Assembly: GCA_947176785.1 (NCBI GenBank)
Contig: CAMWSA010000009.1
Span: 1-26,208 of the forward strand
Origin: an uncultured Lachnospiraceae bacterium
Lineage (GTDB): Bacteria; Bacillota; Clostridia; Lachnospirales; Lachnospiraceae
DNA length: 26,208 bases
Direction of reading: 5' to 3'
Positions within the stretch are counted from its first letter, which is position 1, and every line of letters starts with the position of its first letter. A program made the position numbers and the translations under genes. Positions 8,254 to 16,702 of the stretch are shown piece by piece. Below the pieces are notes generated by a model that worked only from the letters and a program-made list of their open reading frames with translations, had not been told where the DNA came from and made no database searches.

Positions 8254-9876
8254 ATGAAGAAAAATAACAGAAAATTGCGGCCCCGGCTGCTGCCGCTGCT
8301 CACTCTGCTGGCGGCGCTGCTCACCCTGAGCGGCTGCCACGGCTCCAGGGGAATGGAGGCTTTCCGGATACCGGAGGACTTTGACACCTCCCGGGACTAT
8401 GAGATCACTTTCTGGGCCAAGAACGATACCAACAAGACCCAGACGGACATCTATAAAAAAGCCATTTCGGACTTTCACGAATTATACCCCAATATCACGG
8501 TGAATCTGCGGCTGTACACGGACTACGGCAGGATCTACAACGACGTGATCACCAATATCTCTACCGGCACCACCCCCAATGTGTGCATCACCTACCCTGA
8601 TCATATCGCCACCTATCTGACCGGGGTCAACATTGTGGTGCCCCTGGAAGAACTTTTTGCAGACCCGCGCTACGGGCTTGGGGGCAGCGAGCTTCGCTTT
8701 GAAGGGCCTGCCCAGGCGGAGATCATCCCTCAGTTCTTAGAGGAATGCGCCTTTAACGAGCATTACTACGCCATTCCCTACATGCGCTCCACAGAAGCCT
8801 GCTATGTAAACAGGACCTATGTGGAAGCCCTGGGCTTTACGCTGCCGGAAGTGCTGACCTGGGATTTTGTATGGGAAGTGGCTGAAGCCGCCACCGCCAG
8901 AGACGGCGACGGAACTTATCTGGTCAATGGGCAGAAGGTCATGATCCCCTTTATCTACAAATCCACGGACAACATGATGATCCAGATGCTGGAGCAGAAG
9001 GGGGCCGGATATTCCACCGCCCAGGGGGAGATCCAAATCTTCAACGACACCACCAGGGAACTTTTGTACACCGTGGCGGAGCATGCAAAAACCGGTGCCT
9101 TTTCCACCTTCAAGATCTCCAGCTACCCGGCCAACTTCCTGAATGCGGGCCAGTGCATCTTCGCCATTGACTCCACCGCCGGAGCCACCTGGATGGGTAC
9201 CCATGCCCCCCTGTCGGATATCAGTGAGGAAGCGCTGGTGGAGTTTGAGACGGAGGTCTATCCCATCCCCCAGTTTGACCCGGACACCCCCCGGATGATC
9301 TCCCAGGGGCCCTCCGTCTGCGTCTTCAACAAGCCGGATCACCAGGAAGTGCTGGCATCCTGGCTCTTTGCCCAATACCTGCTCACCAATGAGGTCCAAA
9401 TCGCCTATGCAGAGACGGAAGGCTATGTCCCCGTCACTTCCATGGCTCAGAACAGCGCCCGGTACCAGGACTATCTGAGCCGCAGCGGCCAGGACAATGA
9501 CACCTATTATGACATAAAGATCAGGGCCTCTCAGCTGCTGCTCACCCATGTGGAAGACACTTTTGTGACACCGGTGTTCAATGGCTCCGCCTCCCTGCGG
9601 GACGCGGCAGGTCAGATGATTGAGAGCGTGACCAAATCAGTCAACCGGAAAGAAACCATCGACAGCGCTTACATGGATAAGCTCTATGAAAATGTGACCT
9701 CCATGTACCGCCTTCAAGCTACCATGCAGGCCACTTCGGATAAAAAAGACCTGGGGCCCCTGCCCCCCATGGCGGCGGCTCTGCTGGCCGGACTTGGGAT
9801 CACCTGGCTGCTGATTGGTGCATATGTAGCACATGGGGCAGCGAAAAACCGTAAAAAAAGGCAGAATCACCATTGA
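8254..9876 (+). CDS. Extracellular solute-binding lipoprotein with a C-terminal membrane helix
   Basis: This is the substrate-binding subunit of the preceding ABC importer, 540 residues from ATG 8254. GGAAGAGG lies upstream of the start, and an earlier in-frame start would bury the signal peptide. The signal sequence ends in the lipobox LSGC, with Cys28 as the lipid anchor. The following domain (YEITFWAKNDTNKTQTDIYK, then FHELYPNITV) is a family 1 sugar-type binding fold. Unusually, the extreme C-terminus carries a second hydrophobic helix (about 506-525, LLAGLGITWLLIGAYV) followed by the basic tail KNRKKR. The protein may thus be held by both lipid and helix, with its C-terminus in the cytoplasm. 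Typical members are about 420-450 residues and lack this tail. Confidence 0.88.
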   Translation: MKKNNRKLRPRLLPLLTLLAALLTLSGCHGSRGMEAFRIPEDFDTSRDYEITFWAKNDTNKTQTDIYKKAISDFHELYPNITVNLRLYTDYGRIYNDVITNISTGTTPNVCITYPDHIATYLTGVNIVVPLEELFADPRYGLGGSELRFEGPAQAEIIPQFLEECAFNEHYYAIPYMRSTEACYVNRTYVEALGFTLPEVLTWDFVWEVAEAATARDGDGTYLVNGQKVMIPFIYKSTDNMMIQMLEQKGAGYSTAQGEIQIFNDTTRELLYTVAEHAKTGAFSTFKISSYPANFLNAGQCIFAIDSTAGATWMGTHAPLSDISEEALVEFETEVYPIPQFDPDTPRMISQGPSVCVFNKPDHQEVLASWLFAQYLLTNEVQIAYAETEGYVPVTSMAQNSARYQDYLSRSGQDNDTYYDIKIRASQLLLTHVEDTFVTPVFNGSASLRDAAGQMIESVTKSVNRKETIDSAYMDKLYENVTSMYRLQATMQATSDKKDLGPLPPMAAALLAGLGITWLLIGAYVAHGAAKNRKKRQNHH

Positions 9877-9900
9877 TTTATCGGCGTTTTGAGGTATAAT
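9873..9900 (+). promoter_or_regulatory. Promoter of the OB-like lipoprotein gene
   Basis: TTGATT (9873-9878) overlaps the stop codon of the binding-protein gene. A 16-base spacer follows and then a perfect TATAAT (9895-9900). The lipoprotein ATG is 51 bases further on, with GAGGAGAG as ribosome site. The lipoprotein can therefore be expressed independently of the transporter. Confidence 0.72.
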
Positions 9901-9950
9901 AGCATTGGTTACTGAAAACCGTATAAGATATCAGAAAAGAGGAGAGACTT

Positions 9951-10673
9951 ATGAAAAAAGGTTTTATTGCAACTCTGGCACTGGCTTTGGTGCTGGCACT
10001 GACCGGCTGCGGCAACGGAGAACCGGATCAGGATGAGAAATCCGAAGGCGTGATGACCTATGCCGAATATGAGGCTGCCGCCCTGGACACCCAGGTGGTA
10101 ATCGAGGCTTATGTACAGGCAAAGCAGTCCTGGTGGGAGAACCAGGCCACCGTATATGCCCAGGACAAGGAAGGCGCTTACTTCCTGTACAACATGGCAT
10201 GTTCCGAGGAAGATTACGCCAAGCTGACCCCGGGTACCAAAATCAAGGTTACAGGTTACAAGACCGAGTGGTCTGGCGAGGTGGAGATTATCGACGCCAC
10301 CTTTGAGATCCTGGAGGGAAATTATGTGGCTTCTGCCTTGGACGTAACCTCCCTGCTGGGCACGGATGATTTGATAGCACACCAGAACAAGTTCGTGAGC
10401 TTCAAGGGCATGACCGTGGAGGATGCGGGCAACGGCTCTGCATTCATGTACAACTGGGACGGCTCCGGCGAGGAAGGCAGTGATCTCTATTTCAATGTCT
10501 CCTTAAACGGCAATACATACACCTTCACTGTGGAGTCCTATCTGTGCGGTGCCGACACGGAGGTTTATCAGGCTGTGAAGGCTCTGGAGATCGGTCAGAC
10601 CGTGGATATGGAGGGATTCCTGTACTGGTACAACGGCGTGAATCCCCACATCACTTCTGTAACTGTAAAATAA
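9951..10673 (+). CDS. Lipoprotein of unknown function with two OB-fold-like halves
   Basis: This 240-residue protein has a lipoprotein signal ending LALTGC (Cys20), so it should sit on the outer face of the membrane. The mature part seems to consist of two similar beta-rich halves. Each opens with VVIEAYVQA or FVSFKGMTV and closes with a turn-strand element, GTKIKVTGYKTEW around residues 95-107 or GQTVDMEGFLYWYNG around 217-231. This resembles the strand 4-5 region of OB folds and suggests an internal duplication. No catalytic motif is visible. It has its own promoter and a terminator just downstream. A role linked to the neighbouring transporter is possible but rests on position only. Confidence 0.85.
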   Translation: MKKGFIATLALALVLALTGCGNGEPDQDEKSEGVMTYAEYEAAALDTQVVIEAYVQAKQSWWENQATVYAQDKEGAYFLYNMACSEEDYAKLTPGTKIKVTGYKTEWSGEVEIIDATFEILEGNYVASALDVTSLLGTDDLIAHQNKFVSFKGMTVEDAGNGSAFMYNWDGSGEEGSDLYFNVSLNGNTYTFTVESYLCGADTEVYQAVKALEIGQTVDMEGFLYWYNGVNPHITSVTVK

Positions 10674-10689
10674 ACAATCCCTGAAAAGG

Positions 10690-10736
10690 AAAAGGAACTC
10701 AGACAACCTGCATTTTTGCTGTCTGGGTTCCTTTTT
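10690..10736 (+). terminator. Intrinsic terminator after the OB-like lipoprotein
   Basis: The arms at 10691-10705 and 10720-10734 pair over 15 bases with one T-G wobble (AAAGGAACTCAGACA against TGTCTGGGTTCCTTT). A T-run ends at 10737. It lies between convergent genes and directly before the end of the MATE gene on the other strand. Confidence 0.85.
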
Positions 10737-10739
10737 TAT

Positions 10740-12182
10740 CTACTCTGTAAAATCCGCCCGCCGCAGCCGCCCGGAAACTCTCCGCCTTGTCCTGAGCCAC
10801 TCCCGAAACTCCGGCAGAGCCCTGGCCCCCTGCTCCGTCACCGGCTTAACCCATCTGCCGGAGGCCGTATACCTGGTCTCCACCAGCAGCCTGATGATCT
10901 CGTCCGTATACACAAAGGCGAACACTGCCAGGAAGGGAAGCCTTAACACCATGCCCGCAATCCAGGTGGCCGGCACACTGATGGTAAACAGACACCCCAC
11001 CTCCAGCACCGTGCCGAACACTGCCTCGCCGCCGGCCCTGTAAGATTCGTTCATAATATAATTGCAGGTTCGTATCGTGCCAAACAGCAGATAGATCAGC
11101 AGCATGTATTTCCCGTAGTCCATGGCTGCGGCTCCCAGCCCGAAAAGTCCCAGAATCGAACGGTTAAGCAGAGTGATTATGCCCACCACGCCAAAGGTTA
11201 CCATCGGGCAGAACAGGGAGGATTTACGGCAGTAATTATATGCGTTGGGCAGATGCCCGGAACCCACTTCCTTGCCGATGATCACGCTGGCCGCATTGGA
11301 CAGCCCGCCAAAAAAGGCATACACAAAGCCTTCACAGACACGGAATGCCGCCATGGCCGCGATGGCTGACTCGTCCTGATGGCCTATTACGATATTGATA
11401 ATCATCTGCCCCACGCCATAGAGCATCTCATTTGCCAATATCGGCAGGCATTTGGAGAGATAGGCTCCGAAAAATTCCTTCTGAAAACCAAACATTTCCC
11501 GCAGGCGCAGCCGGATCTCGCACTTGGAGGCCAGCAGAAAGACCACCAGCAGAAGCAGGTTCACGATACCCGAGGCCAACGTACCCACGGCGGCACCGGC
11601 CACCCCCATCCTGGGCGCGCCAAAGCGCCCGTATATCAGGACAAAATTCAGCGCAAAGTTCACTGCCAGCGACGCGACAGAGCAAAAAAGCGGTGCCTTC
11701 ACCCGCTCCGTAGCCCGCATGAAAAAACTCACCAGCACGGCGAACACCTGCAAGGGATAGGCGAAACCCACAATGCGGATATAGGGAGCCCCCATCTGTA
11801 TAATATGCTCCTTATCCGTATAAATCCCCAGCATGAACTCCGGATTTGTGACGGCTGTCACAGAGAACACCGCCCCCACGACGGTCATAAAAAGAAAGGT
11901 CACACCAAAGGTCTGGTTAATACCCCTCTCGTTCTTAGCCCCCCAATATTGGGCAAAGAACAGCATGGCTCCCCCTGCGAAGCCCCAGTAGCAGGAGAAA
12001 AACAGGGAACTGATCTGAGAACAGATCCCCACCGCCGCCACCGCCAACTCTCCCATGCTGCCGATCATAATCGTATCCACCATCCCGGCGGTGGTGGACA
12101 ATAAATTCTGTAACGCCACCGGGAGCGCAATGGTCATCATCAGTTTCAAAAAAGACGACCATGTAATTTTGTCTTGTGACAT
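10740..12182 (-). CDS. MATE-family multidrug/cation antiporter
   Basis: This polytopic membrane protein of 480 residues contains about twelve hydrophobic segments. Its N-terminal region (LMMTIALPVALQNLLSTTAG, then DTIMIGSMGELAVAAVG) is typical of MatE proteins (NorM/DinF-like), which expel cationic drugs or metabolites using H+ or Na+ gradients. I chose ATG 12182 because AGGAAAGGGG precedes it with good spacing; an in-frame start 60 bases earlier would lie inside the leader. Internal similarity between the two halves is a family trait. The gene is monocistronic, with a promoter at 12269-12297. The substrate is unknown. Confidence 0.92.
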   Translation of the reverse strand: MSQDKITWSSFLKLMMTIALPVALQNLLSTTAGMVDTIMIGSMGELAVAAVGICSQISSLFFSCYWGFAGGAMLFFAQYWGAKNERGINQTFGVTFLFMTVVGAVFSVTAVTNPEFMLGIYTDKEHIIQMGAPYIRIVGFAYPLQVFAVLVSFFMRATERVKAPLFCSVASLAVNFALNFVLIYGRFGAPRMGVAGAAVGTLASGIVNLLLLVVFLLASKCEIRLRLREMFGFQKEFFGAYLSKCLPILANEMLYGVGQMIINIVIGHQDESAIAAMAAFRVCEGFVYAFFGGLSNAASVIIGKEVGSGHLPNAYNYCRKSSLFCPMVTFGVVGIITLLNRSILGLFGLGAAAMDYGKYMLLIYLLFGTIRTCNYIMNESYRAGGEAVFGTVLEVGCLFTISVPATWIAGMVLRLPFLAVFAFVYTDEIIRLLVETRYTASGRWVKPVTEQGARALPEFREWLRTRRRVSGRLRRADFTE

Positions 12183-12268
12183 AACTACCCCTTTCCTCGC
12201 ATCGCAGGCTGGCCCATTATATTGCACTTTCAAATATCTCAACGGGAACCTGACGCATCAGAGTAGTA

Positions 12269-12297
12269 ATTATATCATAGTCCACATATATTATCCA
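12269..12297 (-). promoter_or_regulatory. Promoter of the MATE gene (extended -10)
   Basis: On the minus strand, TGGATA (12297-12292) is followed by 17 bases and TATAAT (12274-12269). TGA directly before TATAAT makes an extended -10, which can compensate for the weak -35. It lies 87 bases upstream of the start codon. Confidence 0.6.
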
Positions 12298-12558
12298 GGG
12301 GGAATTGTGCCCTTTTCATTTTATTCCTCGCTCCTCGCCTACTGAACGTTGGCCGCAGGAGTTGGGAAGCCATGTGTACAAATTAGTCTCAAAATTTTAT
12401 GAATTATTGCCTTCTAAAGATAATGTAATACCTTCGCAAAAACCAGAGTCCAATATATAGGCACCCAAGAGAGGGAACTTCTATTTTTCCTCTGTGTTGA
12501 AGGTTCTATGATATACGCCCTGGATATTCAGGCATGTTATGCGCAGGTATTTTACGAG
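12298..12558. other. Gene-free spacer downstream of the siroheme gene
   Basis: This AT-rich stretch lies between the MATE promoter and the end of the trifunctional siroheme gene. I see no open frame with a credible start, no clear terminator hairpin and no repeat in it. Confidence 0.5.
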
Positions 12559-14670
12559 TTACTTTTGATCAAGCAAAATAGCTTCGACAATCCCCTCCGC
12601 CGAGATCTCCCTGGACGTCAAAAATGATTCCTCCGTATACCGGGACAAAGTCCGGGCGGTAACACCGCCGATGCAGACACAGCGGGTTCCCGCCGGGATT
12701 TCCCCATACTGCTCAAAAAACAGCTTCACGCCGCCTGCGCTGGAAAAAGTGAGATAATCCAGCACCGGGAGCAGGTCGGTGCCGGATTCCCTCTCCACCT
12801 CGTAAATCGAGAGGTCTTCCACTGCAAAGCCCTCCCTGCGCAGCGCCTCCGGCAAAACCGGAGAGGCAGCCGTCGAGCGGAGCAAAATAATCGCTTCCCC
12901 GGGCTTGGCCTCCGCCCCAATCCCGGCGGCCAAAGCCTGGCTTGTAAAGGTCTTCGGGCACAGATCGGCCTGAATGCCGTACTGTGCCAGCGCCGCGCCG
13001 GTGGCGGCACCGATGACTGCAAATTTCCACTTTTCCAGAGAATGCAGCACCATCTTTTTCTGTTCCATCCGCCCAAAAAAGCTCCTGACCCCGTTGGCGC
13101 TGGTAAACACCATCCAGCCGGAGCGCTCCTCCAGACTCCGCAAATCAAGTCCCAGGGGCAGTTCCCTCACTCTTAAGCGCAGCACCCATACCGCCTCTGC
13201 GCCAAGGGCCTGCAGTGCGTATAACTGTTTCGCCGCCACCTCCCGGGTACCGGTAACGCCGATCCTCCGCCCCTTGAGCAGACCCGCAGCGGACTGGTTC
13301 CCTGCGGACAACTCCATAGCCGACTGGCTCCCTGCGGACAGATCCAGGGCTGCCACATCACCGATGAGGATAATTGCCGGCGCGGCCACACCGGCGTCTT
13401 TTGCCGCCTGCTCCAGTTGGGACAACGGTGCCCGGACCAGGGCCGGGTTTGGCGCGTTGCCGCCGGAGATCACCGCTCCCGGCGTGTTTCCGTCCTTTCC
13501 GGCCGCTATCAGACGGGCGGTGATAACCGACAGCCGCTCCAGCCCCATCAAAAATACCAACGTGCCCGACAGCTTTGCCAGCATATCAAAATCCTCCGGC
13601 AGACCGTCCGGCGTGTCGGCGGTATGGGCTGTGACAATATGCACGCCCCGGCTTACCCCCCGGTGGGTCACGGGAATTCCCGCTTCAGCCGCTATCCCGA
13701 TGGCGGAGGGAATGCCCGGAACCTCCTGACAGGGAATTCCGGCGGCCTTCAGCGCCAGCATCTCCTCACCGCCCCGGCCAAAAAGGTAGGGATCGCCGCC
13801 CTTCAGGCGCACCACCCGCAGACCGGAGCGAGCCAGATCAATGAGCTTTTGGTTGATTTCCGCCTGTGACGCAGCGTGCCCTCCGCTTCTCTTTCCCATA
13901 TAAAGCCGCAGTGCCGATTCCGGTGCCGCATCCGGCAATGCCGGATCAATCAGGTCATCGTACACCACCGCCTGGCACTGCCTAAGCAGCCGCAATCCCC
14001 GCAGGGTGATCAGATCCGCCTTACCGCAGCCCGCTCCCACCAGCGCAACGCTGCCCGGCGATGCGCCGGCAATATATTTCTCTGTCTCCTCCCGCGTCAG
14101 AGGCCCGCCCTTCTCCATGCAGGCTTCGAATAGCCTTCGGAAAGCCGCCCCCCGCTTGCGCTGTTCCGGTATGGCGGCTTTCAGCCACGGGCGCAGGGCT
14201 TCCAGCCAGGCAAGAAGCCCCTCCAGCCCTTCGGGCAGTAATTCCCGCAGCCGCTCCTTGAAATAGGCTGCCGCAGTGGGGCTTGCTCCGCCGGTGGAGA
14301 TTCCCGCCGAGAAAGCCCCCTGCCGCACCAACGCCGGGAACAGGAAGCTGCACAGCGCCGGAGCATCCGCCACATTCACCGGGATATGGCGCTTTTGGCA
14401 GAGTGCAGAAACATGACGGTTTACCTCCTTATCGTCCGTGGCGGCAATGACCAGTGCAGGACGCGGACGCAGATCGGAATCGCTGAAACTACGCAGACGC
14501 AGCTTCACACCGGGATGGGCCGCCAGTTCAGGCAGAATATGCGGTGCCACCACCGTTGGCTGCACGCCGTAAGGCATCAGCTTTTGCAGCTTGCGCAGCG
14601 CAACGGCCCCGCCGCCCACGATCAGGACAGGTTTGTTATTTAAGTCGATAAATATGGGAAAACAGGGCAT
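12559..14670 (-). CDS. Trifunctional siroheme synthesis protein (SirC + CobA + HemD fusion)
   Basis: The 703 residues hold three enzymes. Residues 1 to about 200 resemble Met8/SirC and the N-terminus of CysG: NAD-binding VLIVGGGAVALRK (15-27), a catalytic-type Asp in NVADAP (Asp102), and STGGASP. This part should oxidise precorrin-2 and may insert iron. Residues about 207-442 are uroporphyrinogen-III C-methyltransferase, with VALVGAGCGKADLIT and RLKGGDPYLFGRGGEE. Residues about 466-703 are uroporphyrinogen-III synthase (RRIGVTGTRE, MVFTSANGVRSFF, FSSAGGVKLFF). Together they convert hydroxymethylbilane to sirohydrochlorin or siroheme. AAAGGAGT lies before ATG 14670. hemA, hemL, hemB and hemC are not in the window. 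It lies downstream of the FecBCD-type genes after 221 bases, so it may be co-transcribed or have its own promoter. Confidence 0.93.
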   Translation of the reverse strand: MPCFPIFIDLNNKPVLIVGGGAVALRKLQKLMPYGVQPTVVAPHILPELAAHPGVKLRLRSFSDSDLRPRPALVIAATDDKEVNRHVSALCQKRHIPVNVADAPALCSFLFPALVRQGAFSAGISTGGASPTAAAYFKERLRELLPEGLEGLLAWLEALRPWLKAAIPEQRKRGAAFRRLFEACMEKGGPLTREETEKYIAGASPGSVALVGAGCGKADLITLRGLRLLRQCQAVVYDDLIDPALPDAAPESALRLYMGKRSGGHAASQAEINQKLIDLARSGLRVVRLKGGDPYLFGRGGEEMLALKAAGIPCQEVPGIPSAIGIAAEAGIPVTHRGVSRGVHIVTAHTADTPDGLPEDFDMLAKLSGTLVFLMGLERLSVITARLIAAGKDGNTPGAVISGGNAPNPALVRAPLSQLEQAAKDAGVAAPAIILIGDVAALDLSAGSQSAMELSAGNQSAAGLLKGRRIGVTGTREVAAKQLYALQALGAEAVWVLRLRVRELPLGLDLRSLEERSGWMVFTSANGVRSFFGRMEQKKMVLHSLEKWKFAVIGAATGAALAQYGIQADLCPKTFTSQALAAGIGAEAKPGEAIILLRSTAASPVLPEALRREGFAVEDLSIYEVERESGTDLLPVLDYLTFSSAGGVKLFFEQYGEIPAGTRCVCIGGVTARTLSRYTEESFLTSREISAEGIVEAILLDQK
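13292..13351 (-). repeat. 30-bp tandem repeat encoding the CobA-HemD linker
   Basis: Two 30-bp units (13292-13321 and 13322-13351) encode the consecutive ten-residue units ELSAGNQSAA and DLSAGSQSAM. They fall exactly between the methyltransferase and synthase domains, so they act as a spacer. Length variation here would be tolerated. Confidence 0.8.
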
Positions 14671-14891
14671 TCCTTACTCCTTTTAGCCGAACCCGGATAA
14701 ACCGGGCATAAAACGTGAAATCCAAATGATTTCGGTATATGTGAATTTCAATGAGACACTATACAGGGCATGCATAAAATATTCCCTCCAAACGGCTGGT
14801 GCGTATACAAAAAATGGCCTGGAGCTTCCGGGAGGCTGTTCATTTTTCATAAAAGGGGGCGCTCGCAGCCTGGAATATGTATCCGGTTGCT

Positions 14892-15692
14892 TTAAGTGTC
14901 CGAACATTTCTCAGGGCGCTGGCCGGGAATCTGCTGCGGGGCGCAGTAATACTGCGTGCCGTGAGGGGTATTCACACGGTATACCCCCACCCCGAATACC
15001 TGTTCCAGCACGCCGCTTTGGTAGACGGCATCCGGCTCATCCAGGCAGAGCAGCCTGCCCTCCTGAAACACCGCAATGCGGTCCGCCTCCCGCAGCGCCA
15101 GACATATGTCATGCAATACCAGTACCACCGCTTTTCCTTCCCTGGCCAGGGACCGGGCGGTCTGCATCATTTCGAACTGACGGCTGATATCCAGATAAGT
15201 GGTGGGTTCATCCATAAAAAGGGTGGGGGTATCCTGCGCCAGGGCCATAGCCAGATACACGCCCTGGCGCTGGCCGCCGCTGAGCTGGGCGACATTGGTA
15301 TCTTCGTGCTGCCGGCTTCCCGTGACATCCATGGCACTGCGGGCAATAGCATAGTCCTGGCCGCCGTAGCGTCTGGGATAGGTCAGATAAGGAAACCGCC
15401 CGTGCAGTACCATCCGCAGCGCCTGGATGGAGGGAGTGTTTCTGCTCTGGGTCAAAAACGCCGCCTTTTGGGCAATCTGTCTGCGTTTTAACCGACGGAT
15501 ATCCACACCGTCATACAAAACCTCACCGGCCATGGGCGGCACCAGCCCCAGCGCCGCTTTCAGCAGCGTGGATTTTCCGCTGCCGTTAGGCCCCAGCAGA
15601 ACAGTGACTTTGCCCGGCAAAAATTCCATGGTGGCCTCCCGTAGGACGGTTTTTCCGAAATACCCGGCGCAGAGCCGGTTCAGCCGGATCAT
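14892..15692 (-). CDS. ABC ATPase of a FecE/BtuD-type iron-chelate or cobalamin importer
   Basis: A 266-residue cytoplasmic ATPase. Visible motifs are Walker A GPNGSGKST (34-42), signature LSGGQRQG (137-144), Walker B TLFMDEPTTYLD (D161, E162) and H-loop VLHD (H194). The close match to FecE/FhuC/BtuD proteins and the permease partner place it in the iron-siderophore/heme/B12 class. Its ATG overlaps the last codons of the permease by 4 bases (15689-15692), so the two are translationally coupled. The C-terminal tail is poorly conserved. The sequence cannot decide between iron chelate, heme and corrinoid as cargo. Confidence 0.92.
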   Translation of the reverse strand: MIRLNRLCAGYFGKTVLREATMEFLPGKVTVLLGPNGSGKSTLLKAALGLVPPMAGEVLYDGVDIRRLKRRQIAQKAAFLTQSRNTPSIQALRMVLHGRFPYLTYPRRYGGQDYAIARSAMDVTGSRQHEDTNVAQLSGGQRQGVYLAMALAQDTPTLFMDEPTTYLDISRQFEMMQTARSLAREGKAVVLVLHDICLALREADRIAVFQEGRLLCLDEPDAVYQSGVLEQVFGVGVYRVNTPHGTQYYCAPQQIPGQRPEKCSDT

Positions 15693-16702
15693 GTGCGCAC
15701 TCCTCTCTGCTTAAACAGGAGCCATAAGAAGAAGGGGGCCCCTGCAAACGCCAGTATAATGCCCACCGGCAGTTCAAAGGGCGAAAACAGCACTCTCGCC
15801 AACAGATCGCACACCGTCACAAAAAATGCGCCCCCCAAGGCGGAGGAAACCATCAGCGAAAAACTCCTCTCTCCCAATAGCCGCCGCATGGTATGGGGGA
15901 CAATCAGCCCCACAAAGCTCATCAGCCCGCAAAAGCTCACGGCCGCCCCCGCCAGGGCCGCCGCCAGAACCAGCAGGATAAAGCGCACCGATCTCACGGA
16001 AAGCCCCAGGCTTTGAGCCGTATCACTGCCCAGTGCAAGGATATCCATCTGCTGAGAGAGGGAGAGGGCAACTCCCAAGCTGACAAAAATAAGCCCTGCG
16101 GCAGGGGCAAGCTGCGCCATGGTAACCCCCGTAAAACCGCCGATCCGGAAATCTGTGACGCCGCTAAGCGCATCCGGCACCAGCGTGACCGCCGTGTCGA
16201 TGCCGGCACTAAACAGTGCCGAAACGGCAACCCCCGCAAGAATCACGGTCATACGGGAAGCGCCGGTGTGCCGGGACAGTCCCGCCACCAGAAGAACCCC
16301 TGCCAATGCCCCGCCAAATGCCACAAGGGGCGCATACCGCTGCGCCAGCGGCGCGGCGGCACAGACCAGCGCTACCGCAAGCCCTGCGCCGGAATTGACG
16401 CCGATGACACCGGGCGACGCAAGGGGATTATCCAGAACCGTCTGAATGACCGAACCGGAAACCGCCAAAGCCGCCCCTGCCAGCATCGCCCCGCAGGTGC
16501 GGGGCAGACGGCTGTAAAGTACGATTCGGGCAGCGGTTGAAGCGGCATCCCGCCCGGTCAGCGCATCAAACACCTGCGCCGGCCCCAGCTTCACCGCCCC
16601 TGTCCACAGGCTGAGCGCCGCTGCCGCCAGGGTCAGGACGCACAACCCGACCCATAAAATGCCGTCACTGTGCCGGGTAGAGAATATCCGCAAGCTTCTC
16701 AT
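15689..16702 (-). CDS. FecCD-family permease
   Basis: This membrane protein of about 337 residues has around ten hydrophobic segments. Family hallmarks include SRLPRTCGAMLAGAALAVSG and NPLASPGVIGVNSGAGLAV near the N-terminus and SFCGLMSFVGLIVPHTMRRL near the C-terminus. I place the start at ATG 16702, which follows GGGGGAAG; an ATG at 16723 (seven residues longer) is the alternative. Either way the start lies inside the end of the binding-protein gene (38- or 59-base overlap), showing tight translational coupling. It should act as a homodimer with the downstream ATPase. Confidence 0.9.
   Translation of the reverse strand: MRSLRIFSTRHSDGILWVGLCVLTLAAAALSLWTGAVKLGPAQVFDALTGRDAASTAARIVLYSRLPRTCGAMLAGAALAVSGSVIQTVLDNPLASPGVIGVNSGAGLAVALVCAAAPLAQRYAPLVAFGGALAGVLLVAGLSRHTGASRMTVILAGVAVSALFSAGIDTAVTLVPDALSGVTDFRIGGFTGVTMAQLAPAAGLIFVSLGVALSLSQQMDILALGSDTAQSLGLSVRSVRFILLVLAAALAGAAVSFCGLMSFVGLIVPHTMRRLLGERSFSLMVSSALGGAFFVTVCDLLARVLFSPFELPVGIILAFAGAPFFLWLLFKQRGVRT

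Noticed and set aside
14716..14733. GAAATC-N5-GATTTC as a metal-regulator operator before the siroheme gene
   Set aside because: The arms are only six bases and AT-rich, match no operator I can name, and no clear promoter is next to it.
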